Origin: Pseudomonadota bacterium
GTDB lineage: Bacteria > Pseudomonadota > Alphaproteobacteria > Rhizobiales > Beijerinckiaceae
Assembly: GCA_023386115.1 (NCBI GenBank)
Contig: JAEWKL010000931.1
Span: forward strand, 1 to 11,600
DNA: 11,600 bases
Direction of reading: 5' to 3'
Position numbers and translations under genes: made by a program. The notes below the pieces were generated by a model. The model had not been told where the DNA came from and made no database searches. It saw nothing but the letters and a program-made list of their open reading frames with translations. Each line of letters starts with the position of its first letter. Position 1 is the first letter of the stretch. Shown here one piece after another: positions 6,603 through 11,600 of this stretch.

Positions 6603-6839
6603 ATGCGAGCCATCGTCCTCGGGATCGCCGCCACCCTCGCCACGGGCCTGAGCCTCGCGCCGGCCTCGGCCATGCCGGTCGTCTCCGGCCACGCGGTTGC
6701 GCCCGCCGCATCGATCGAGCAGGCGCAGTACGTCACCCGCCGGGTGGTCCGCCGCGGCCCCCGCTGCACGGTCCAGGTGACCCGCACCCGCGGCCCGTTC
6801 GGCCGGGTGGTGGTGCGCAAGGTGCGCCGCTGCTTCTGA
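6603..6839 (+). CDS. Small exported arginine-rich protein with two cysteines
   Basis: A 78-residue protein with a clear signal peptide (MRAIVLGIAATLATGLSLAP, likely cut after ASA at 21-23). It is preceded by AGGGA at 6590-6594, 8 nt from the ATG. The mature part is strikingly basic: between residues 46 and 78 there are 11 arginines and one lysine and no acidic residue. Cys55 and Cys77 bracket a segment with alternating polar and hydrophobic residues (TVQVTRTR and RVVVRKVRR) around a GPFG turn, which would suit a disulfide-closed beta-hairpin in the periplasm. I do not recognise a family with known function. It is a single-gene unit, with a palindromic element starting in its stop codon and a good terminator beyond. 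A structural or envelope role and an antimicrobial-peptide-like role are both possible and untested. Confidence 0.75.
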   Translation: MRAIVLGIAATLATGLSLAPASAMPVVSGHAVAPAASIEQAQYVTRRVVRRGPRCTVQVTRTRGPFGRVVVRKVRRCF

Positions 6840-6963
6840 TACCAACGGTCGTTGAAAACGACCTTTGGTTCCGTTCTCGAATTTTCGCCAAGCCTCTGGC
6901 TTAGCGTCGAAAATCCGAGATGGATCAACGGGCTGATGCGTCAGCATCTCAGGCCGTTGGTAT
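6839..6963. repeat. Palindromic MITE-like element
   Basis: A 125-bp non-coding segment bounded by perfect 10-bp inverted repeats, ATACCAACGG (6839-6848) and CCGTTGGTAT (6954-6963). Inside are further hairpins: GGTCGTT/AACGACC (6847-6853 and 6857-6863, 3-base loop); TCTCGAATTTTCG with CGAAAATCCGAGA (6875-6887 and 6908-6920, one mismatch) enclosing AAGCC/GGCTT; and GATGC/GCATC (6935-6939 and 6944-6948). It is much richer in A and T than its surroundings. If the outer TA at each end is a target duplication, the shape fits a non-autonomous element mobilised by an IS630/mariner-like transposase. No transposase is present here, so the class is inferred. Its first base is the last base of the stop codon of the small exported protein. 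Confidence 0.65.
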
Positions 6964-6984
6964 GACGCAGACCGAGATCTGAGA

Positions 6985-7010
6985 GGGCGGCCCTGCGGGG
7001 CCGCCCTTTT
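6985..7010 (+). terminator. Rho-independent terminator, probably bidirectional
   Basis: GGGCGGCCC (6985-6993) pairs perfectly with GGGCCGCCC (6998-7006) around TGCG and is followed by TTTT (7007-7010) on the plus strand. It closes the small exported protein unit. It also lies directly after the stop of the minus-strand hydrolase at 7010, where the downstream side reads TCTC, so it may serve both. Confidence 0.85.
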
Positions 7011-7957
7011 CAGTGCGGCCAGACCGCCAGCAGCGCCCGCAGCGCCGCCACGAAGGCGAGCGGCTGGTCGACCATCACGTGGTGATAGGCCTCCGGCAGG
7101 TCGACCCTCGGCGAGCCCGGCGGCAGCAGGCCCTGGACATAGGCGGCATCGGCCGGGCGCATCAGGTCCGAGCGGGCACCAGTGACGAGGGCCAGGGGGC
7201 AGCGGGCCCCGCGCACCATCGCGACCCGGTCCGGCAGCGCGAGGCGCGCCCATAGCGATGGATCGAAGCGCCAGCTCCAGCCGCCCTCGACCTCCCGCAG
7301 CGACTCCCGGGCGATGAGGTCGGCGATGTAGAGCCTGTCGCAGGGCTGCATCGGCGCGAACCGGAACCGCGCCAGCGCCTCCTCCAGGGTCGGGTAGATC
7401 CGGTGGGCGGCGAAGCGGCCGTCCTCCCGCCGCCGGCCGCTGCGGCGCTCCGGCGAGAAGATCGGCGGATCGACGATCACGGCGCCGCGCCAGCGCCCCG
7501 CCTCCCGCCCGGCCTCGGCCAGCATCGGGAAGCAGCCGAAGGAGTGCCCGACCATCACGGGCGCCCGATCGTCGACCCGGTCCGCGGCGAACAGGCCCGC
7601 CTCCCCCGCCACCGCCTCGATCTCGTCGGCGAAGGTGTCGAGGTCGTACGTCTCGCGCCAGTCGGAGCCGCCCATCCCGGACCAGGACAGGGCTGCGACC
7701 CGGTAATCCTGCGCGAGATACGGCGCGATGAAGCGCCACCAGCCCGCATGCGCCCCGTTGCCGTGAAGCAGAATCATCCCCGGCCGGCCGCGCTCGCCCC
7801 AGGCGAAGGTTTCGAGGCGAGCGCCTTTCACCGTGACGCGCCCGACCTCCGGCGCGACCGCGACCGCCTCCCGGAACCAGGACGGGGCCGGCGGAGGCTC
7901 GCCCCCAAGATGGGCGAGCGGGGCAGAGAGGTTCGGGTCGGGGGACAGGTCGGTCAC
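7010..7957 (-). CDS. Alpha/beta-fold hydrolase
   Basis: A 315-residue alpha/beta hydrolase without signal peptide or membrane helix, hence probably cytoplasmic. The oxyanion region LLHGNGAHAGWW (about 63-74) and the nucleophile elbow GHSFGC (Ser139) are clear. ARSDLMRP (Asp264) and AYHHVMVDQP (His292 or His293) supply the likely acid and base of the triad. This combination is typical of small esterases, epoxide- or haloalkane-type hydrolases and C-C hydrolases; the substrate cannot be named. The predicted start is GTG at 7957 with no visible Shine-Dalgarno. A TTGACA on the minus strand (7994-7989) is placed so that transcription could begin at or next to this GTG. It lies 106 bases downstream of another hydrolase on the same strand, possibly one transcription unit, although the two proteins belong to different subfamilies. 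Confidence 0.85.
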   Translation of the reverse strand: MTDLSPDPNLSAPLAHLGGEPPPAPSWFREAVAVAPEVGRVTVKGARLETFAWGERGRPGMILLHGNGAHAGWWRFIAPYLAQDYRVAALSWSGMGGSDWRETYDLDTFADEIEAVAGEAGLFAADRVDDRAPVMVGHSFGCFPMLAEAGREAGRWRGAVIVDPPIFSPERRSGRRREDGRFAAHRIYPTLEEALARFRFAPMQPCDRLYIADLIARESLREVEGGWSWRFDPSLWARLALPDRVAMVRGARCPLALVTGARSDLMRPADAAYVQGLLPPGSPRVDLPEAYHHVMVDQPLAFVAALRALLAVWPH

Positions 7958-8063
7958 AAAGCCGATGATGCGGCGGGGCCAGAGGTCGTGTCAATCGTGG
8001 TTGGAACGACGAGTATGGCGCCCATGCCATGCCATGGACGCAATCATTCGAAAGTTCGGTCTC

Positions 8064-9128
8064 TCACGCCCGGATGAACCCCCGCCGCCGGGCCCAGGTC
8101 GCGAACAGGCCCGGCCAGGCCGCTGCCGGCGATCCCGGCACGCCGAGGTTGAAGCCGTGGCCACCGCGCTCGAACAGGTGCATCTCCACCGGCACCTCGA
8201 CGGCCCGCAGGGCCGCGAACATCAGCAGGGAGTTGTCGACGACCGCGATCGGATCGTCCGCGGCCTGGGCCAGGAAGGTCGGCGGGGTCTCGGGCGGAAC
8301 GTGGGTCTCGACCGAGTAGGCATCGGTGGCGACGCGGGTCGGGCTCTCGCCGACGAGGACGCGGCGGCTCGAGGTGCGGTCGAAAGGCGGCTTCAGGGTG
8401 ATGACCGGGTAGATCAGCGCCGCGACGTCCGGCCGGGCCGAGACCGCGTCATCCTCGTCGACGGGCCGGTAGAGGGCCGAGGCGAACCGGGTGCTGGCCG
8501 CGCCCATCAGGTGGCCGCCGGCGGAGAAGCCCATCACGCCGATCCGGTTCGTCTCGTAGCCGTAGCGCCGCGCCCGGGCCCGCACCAGGCGCAAAGCCCG
8601 CTGGGCGTCCTGGATCGGCGCATCAGCCCCGGCCGCCCACCCCTCGCCCGGCAGCCGGTAGACCAGCGCGAAGGCGGTGACGCCGAGCGTATTGAGCCAG
8701 CGTCCCACCGGCACCGCCTCATGGCCGAGATCGATGCGGCGATAGCCGCCGCCGGCGGCGATCACCATCGCGGTCCCGGTCGATTTGGCCGGGCGCATGA
8801 CCAGCAGGCAGGGCTCGGCCACGCCGGTGACCACGCCCTCGCGGCTCTCGTCGAAGCGCGGCCCGTCCGGGTCGGGGCCCCCGCCCCCCGGCGGCTTGCC
8901 GGGCCAGAGCCGCATCACCTCCAGGGTGGCGCCGGGCGCGGTCTCCGGCGGCGCGTCATGGGCCAGGGGATTCGCCGGCCCCAGGGGCTTCGCCGGTCCC
9001 GCAGGCGTCGCTTGCGGCTTTCCCTCCGGACGGGGGTCCCGATCCACCGGCTTCTCCTGCGCGAGGGCGGCGGGCGCGAGGGCGAGGGCGGCCGCTCCCG
9101 TGAGCAACGTCCTGCGATGCAGCGCCAT
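8064..9128 (-). CDS. Tat-exported alpha/beta hydrolase, acetylesterase-like
   Basis: A 354-residue exported hydrolase. The N-terminus ALHRRTLLTGAAALALAPA looks like a twin-arginine signal, with cleavage near ALA-Q (about 23-24). A proline/alanine-rich linker (about 27-68) follows, then the catalytic domain. AAGGGYRRIDLGHEA (about 124-138) carries an oxyanion loop of the GGG type. The nucleophile elbow is GFSAGG (Ser202), AADDPI (Asp291 or Asp292) is the likely acid and RGGHGF (His324) the base. The pattern matches periplasmic esterases of the acetyl-xylan-esterase/BD-FAE kind, so it probably removes ester groups from sugars or other small molecules; the substrate is inference. Length is normal. 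The ATG at 9128 is chosen because the signal peptide begins there. It lies 138 bases downstream of rsmB on the same strand. Confidence 0.88.
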   Translation of the reverse strand: MALHRRTLLTGAAALALAPAALAQEKPVDRDPRPEGKPQATPAGPAKPLGPANPLAHDAPPETAPGATLEVMRLWPGKPPGGGGPDPDGPRFDESREGVVTGVAEPCLLVMRPAKSTGTAMVIAAGGGYRRIDLGHEAVPVGRWLNTLGVTAFALVYRLPGEGWAAGADAPIQDAQRALRLVRARARRYGYETNRIGVMGFSAGGHLMGAASTRFASALYRPVDEDDAVSARPDVAALIYPVITLKPPFDRTSSRRVLVGESPTRVATDAYSVETHVPPETPPTFLAQAADDPIAVVDNSLLMFAALRAVEVPVEMHLFERGGHGFNLGVPGSPAAAWPGLFATWARRRGFIRA

Positions 9129-9248
9129 GCCGACCGTCCGATACTCTCGAAGACCCCGACCATGCCACAGGGCACGCCCGCTCTCAGGCTCGTCGACGAC
9201 CCTAAGCCAAGCCGCCGCAGATGCACGGCAGAAAAGAACCGAGCCGGA

Positions 9249-9263
9249 CCGGCGCCGCGCCGG
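9249..9263 (-). terminator. Possible terminator after rsmB
   Basis: Directly after the rsmB stop, the minus strand has CCGGCGC-G-GCGCCGG, a near-perfect palindrome able to form a 5-6-bp stem. A T-rich stretch, GGTTCTTTTC (9240-9231), follows about nine bases on. The gap between stem and T-rich part makes it a weak candidate. Confidence 0.35.
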
Positions 9264-9266
9264 CGG

Positions 9267-10574
9267 TCAGGGTCGAGCGGGCCCGCGCTCCAGGAGCGCG
9301 ACGTAGAAGCCGTCGGTGCCGGTCCGCTCCGGACTCATCTGGATGCCGTGGGCGGTGCGGCGCACCTTGGGCGCGACCTCCGCCGGCAGGTTGAGGGGCT
9401 GAGGTTCCAGGTCGTCACGCCGGCCGGCGAGCCCGGCCACGGCCGCGTCGTTCTCCTCCGGCAGGAGCGAGCAGGTGACGTAGACGAGGCGCCCGCCCGG
9501 CCGCACCAGCCGCGCGGCGCGATCGAGCACCGCTTCCTGCTCCGCCACCCGCGTGGCGAGGCTGCCGGGGCGCAGGCGCCACTTGGCGTCCGGGTTGCGC
9601 CGCCAGGTGCCCGAGCCGGTGCAGGGCGCATCGACCAGGACGAGGTCGGCGGTGCCGTCGAGGTCGGTCAGCACGTCCGCGATTCCCTTTCCGGACTTGC
9701 CCGTCCCGCCGCGCGGCGTGCGCACCTCGGCGGAAGCCCCCGCCCGGCGCAGGCGCTCGTGGATCGGCGCCAAGCGCCGCGGGTCGCCGTCGGTGGCGAC
9801 GAGCCGGCCCTGGTTGTTCATCAGGGCCGCGAGGGCCAGGGTCTTGCCGCCGCCACCGGCACAGAGGTCGATCACGGTCATGCCGGGCTTCGCCCCGGCG
9901 AGGCGGGCGGCGAGCTGCGAGCCCTCGTCCTGGATCTCGAACCAGCCCTCCAGGAATTCCGGCTCGACATGGAGCGCCGGCCCGCGCCCGTCCTCGCCGA
10001 GCGGGACCCGCAACCCGTCCGGCGCGAGCGGCGTCGGCTCGGGCGAGAGATGGGCGAGCGCCTCGGCCGTGCCCTCGCGGGTCGCCTTCAAGGTGTTGAC
10101 CCGGATGTCGAGGGGCGCGCGGCGGGCCAGCGCCCGCAACTCGGGCAGGATGTCGTCGCCCAACGCCCGTTCGAGGGAGGGCACCACCCATTCGGGCACG
10201 TCGCCGGCGACATGGACCGGGGCATCGGCGAGCGTCCCGGCCTCGAGCCGGGCCCGCTCGGCCTCGGTGAGGGGGCCCGGCGCGAAGCGCTCGCCGGTGA
10301 AGAGCCCCGCGACGGTCTGGGCGGCGAGGCCGCGCTGGAGGCGCAGCGAGCCGATCAGCACGGCGCGGGGTGTCTCCTCGCCCATGATCCAGGCGGCGGA
10401 GGCGCGCCGGCGTAAGCCGTCGTAGACCAGGGTGGCGATCGTGGCGCGGTCGCCGGACCCGGCGAAGCGGTGGGCGAGGCCCCAATCCTTCAAGGCGTCG
10501 GCCACCGGGCGGCGGCGCTCGGCGATATCGGCCAGGACCTCGATGGCGGCGGAGAGGCGGGCGCCGGGGGTCAT
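9267..10574 (-). CDS. rsmB: RsmB/NOP-family rRNA cytosine-C5 methyltransferase
   Basis: A 435-residue SAM-dependent RNA methyltransferase. The family member RsmB makes m5C967 in 16S rRNA; other members modify other cytosines, so the exact site is inferred. The N-terminal NusB-like region (about 5-150) is followed by the Rossmann-fold catalytic domain. Visible motifs are RVNTLK (158-163), the SAM-binding DLCAGGGGKT (236-245), the general-acid cysteine in DAPCTGSG (Cys318) and the nucleophile in VTCSLLPEEN (Cys368). The ATG at 10574 begins MTPGARLSAAIEVL, which fits the family; the open frame up to 10676 has no family likeness. No strong Shine-Dalgarno precedes it. The neighbours are a divergent tiny lipoprotein-like gene and a downstream esterase. 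Compared with E. coli RsmB it carries a short Gly/Lys-rich insertion (RTPRGGTGKSGKGI, about 285-298). Confidence 0.93.
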   Translation of the reverse strand: MTPGARLSAAIEVLADIAERRRPVADALKDWGLAHRFAGSGDRATIATLVYDGLRRRASAAWIMGEETPRAVLIGSLRLQRGLAAQTVAGLFTGERFAPGPLTEAERARLEAGTLADAPVHVAGDVPEWVVPSLERALGDDILPELRALARRAPLDIRVNTLKATREGTAEALAHLSPEPTPLAPDGLRVPLGEDGRGPALHVEPEFLEGWFEIQDEGSQLAARLAGAKPGMTVIDLCAGGGGKTLALAALMNNQGRLVATDGDPRRLAPIHERLRRAGASAEVRTPRGGTGKSGKGIADVLTDLDGTADLVLVDAPCTGSGTWRRNPDAKWRLRPGSLATRVAEQEAVLDRAARLVRPGGRLVYVTCSLLPEENDAAVAGLAGRRDDLEPQPLNLPAEVAPKVRRTAHGIQMSPERTGTDGFYVALLERGPARP

Positions 10575-10700
10575 CGCGACACCGCCGATCGTGAAAAAGC
10601 CAGGTTCGTGCCGCGGGTCCGGCCCATCAAGGCCAAGCTTTCGGCTCCGGCCGCCCCGACACCTTGACCGTTCCATCCGCAGAGCCGGAGTTCCGCTCGC

Positions 10701-10889
10701 ATGATCCGTCGTTCCATCCCGTCCGCCCTCGCCGTGAGTCTCGCCGGCCTGATCGCGCTGGCGGCCGGCGCCTGCGCCACCGCCCCGGCGGCGCCGGCCG
10801 TCGACCTCACCCCGCCACCGCCCCGGCCCTACGATGCCAAGACGCAGCTCGAATACGGCAACCCGCCGCCGCGGGCTCCGCGCTACTGA
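10701..10889 (+). CDS. Tiny proline-rich lipoprotein-like protein
   Basis: A 62-residue protein: a charged start (MIRRS), a hydrophobic stretch (about 9-22) and ALAAGAC with Cys25. This resembles a lipoprotein signal, though Ala rather than Leu/Val at -3 makes the lipobox imperfect; ordinary signal-peptidase cleavage is the alternative. The remaining 37 residues are rich in proline and end in PPPRAPRY. GGAG lies about 11 nt before the ATG. No known family is recognised. It is divergent from rsmB and converges on the MAPEG gene. Small proteins of this kind are common in alphaproteobacterial envelopes, but I cannot give a role. Confidence 0.6.
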   Translation: MIRRSIPSALAVSLAGLIALAAGACATAPAAPAVDLTPPPPRPYDAKTQLEYGNPPPRAPRY

Positions 10890-10935
10890 AGAGCGCCCCC
10901 TTACCCTCCTCGCGCCGGGATGGCGAGAAGCCGCC

Positions 10936-11340
10936 TCAGGCGAGGAGGATCCGCACGGCGAAGATCAGCCACATCGCCATCAGGACGATCGCCCCGGCGA
11001 GGAAGGCCAGGAAGCGCCGGATCACCACGTTGCCGGTGGCGTAGATCCCCGCATGGACGAGCCGGGTCAGCACGAACAGCCAGGCGAGGCCGACGAACAG
11101 ATGATCGGCCTGTCGGGTCGTCAGCGCCAGCCCGGTCAGGACGTAGAACAGGACCGGCAGCTCGAACTGGTTGGCGAAGGCGTTCGAGACCTGCTGCACC
11201 GGGGCGGGCCAGTTGCGCTCGCCGAGAGAGATGTCGCCGAGCTTGACCGTCCCCGCCCGCGCCGCGGCGAAGCGCGCCCGCCCGGTCCAGAGCAGCAGGA
11301 CCTGGACGAAGACGGGGGCGAGGACGGCTCTGGGGCTCAT
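10936..11340 (-). CDS. MAPEG-family membrane protein
   Basis: A 134-residue integral membrane protein with about four helices (residues 1-19, 58-76, 81-100 and 108-131), the size and layout of the MAPEG family (membrane-associated proteins in eicosanoid and glutathione metabolism). The family-like segment NQFELPVLFYVL (57-68) is followed by LTRLVHAGIYATGNVVIRRF (91-110), with the conserved Arg93, His96, Asn104 and Arg108/109. Bacterial members are mostly uncharacterised; glutathione-dependent transferase or peroxidase activity is known for some eukaryotic ones and should not be assumed here. AGGGA (complement of 11345-11349) lies 4 nt before the ATG at 11340. It is convergent with the tiny lipoprotein-like gene, with 46 bases between the stops. 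Confidence 0.88.
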   Translation of the reverse strand: MSPRAVLAPVFVQVLLLWTGRARFAAARAGTVKLGDISLGERNWPAPVQQVSNAFANQFELPVLFYVLTGLALTTRQADHLFVGLAWLFVLTRLVHAGIYATGNVVIRRFLAFLAGAIVLMAMWLIFAVRILLA

Positions 11341-11558
11341 GGTGTCCCTGGGGGTTTGCTCCGGATCGGACAGCGGGAGGAACTCCCTCCGTCATCGTCC
11401 CGGGTTCCGCTCCGCGGCTCCGGATCGGGCCGGTACCGGGCGCGGGCGGTGACCGTCCGGGCTGCCCCGACGACGGGCGGGGCGTCGGAGGCGACGCGCC
11501 CGACTTGTCGGCACGGAGCCCTAGCACGGCCAAGGCCAGAGCCGGAGGACGGATCCTG
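11341..11558. other. Intergenic region at the right, no gene seen
   Basis: About 218 bases upstream of the MAPEG gene. Apart from the MAPEG ribosome binding site I see no family-like coding. The open frames on both strands are Arg/Gly/Pro-rich in the manner of random GC-rich DNA. Confidence 0.5.
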
Positions 11559-11600
11559 ATGAGGGATCCTGCAACCAGGAACCCCCGCCACGGCGTCGCG
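11559..11600 (+). CDS. Possible start of a gene running off the right edge
   Basis: An ATG at 11559 is preceded by GGAGG at 11544-11548 with a 10-nt spacer, and the frame stays open for the 14 codons left (MRDPATRNPRHGVA). This is too little to identify; it is listed only because the ribosome binding site is good for this window. Confidence 0.3.
   Translation, partial: MRDPATRNPRHGVA

Noticed and set aside
7833..10415. An 860-codon open frame on the plus strand
   Set aside because: It runs antisense to three well-supported genes (two hydrolases and rsmB), is Arg/Gly/Ala/Pro-rich and shows no family motif. It is a by-product of GC bias.
11551..11571. Two GGATCCTG copies five bases apart at the right edge
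   Set aside because: An 8-bp direct repeat containing a palindromic hexamer is weak evidence for anything; it overlaps the candidate start codon region and has no flanking element structure.

Overview
The window looks like a stretch of ordinary chromosome from a very GC-rich alphaproteobacterium, most likely Methylobacterium or a close relative. This is inferred from base composition, the GCG_CRPN-type exported repeat protein at the left edge, the alphaproteobacterial style of the acyltransferase and RsmB/NOP methyltransferase, and the general gene content. I saw no rRNA, tRNA, CRISPR array, complete insertion sequence, phage gene or toxin/defence cassette. Because of the GC bias, long open frames occur antisense to nearly every real gene; I judged them to be shadows.

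Layout, left to right. At 1-336 (minus) is the 5' part of a small exported Gly/Trp/His/Tyr repeat protein, cut by the window edge. At 576-1346 (minus) is a PlsC-type acyltransferase whose start codon and first six codons are tandemly duplicated. Divergent from it, at 1604-2623 (plus), is a TRAP-transporter solute-binding protein with no membrane partners nearby; a UUCG hairpin follows it. Converging on that is a PAS-PAS-GGDEF-EAL cyclic-di-GMP enzyme (2670-4766, minus). Next is a complete GMP synthase, guaA (4872-6428, minus).

Divergent from guaA is a 78-residue exported, very arginine-rich protein (6603-6839, plus). A roughly 125-bp palindromic MITE-like element begins in its stop codon, and a strong rho-independent terminator follows. 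On the minus strand then come a cytoplasmic alpha/beta hydrolase (7010-7957), a probably Tat-exported esterase-type alpha/beta hydrolase (8064-9128) and an RsmB/NOP rRNA cytosine methyltransferase (9267-10574). At the right end are a tiny plus-strand lipoprotein-like gene (10701-10889), a MAPEG-family membrane protein (10936-11340, minus) and possibly the first 14 codons of another plus-strand gene.

The genes are mostly independent housekeeping or accessory units: lipid synthesis, solute capture, c-di-GMP signalling, purine synthesis and rRNA modification. The minus-strand order MAPEG, rsmB, guaA recalls a neighbourhood that in other alphaproteobacteria usually also holds guaB; here it appears interrupted by the two hydrolases and the small-protein/repeat module. 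I did not find a convincing new biological system. The items most worth a second look are the palindromic element at 6839-6963, the cationic small exported protein it abuts, and the repeat protein at the left edge.
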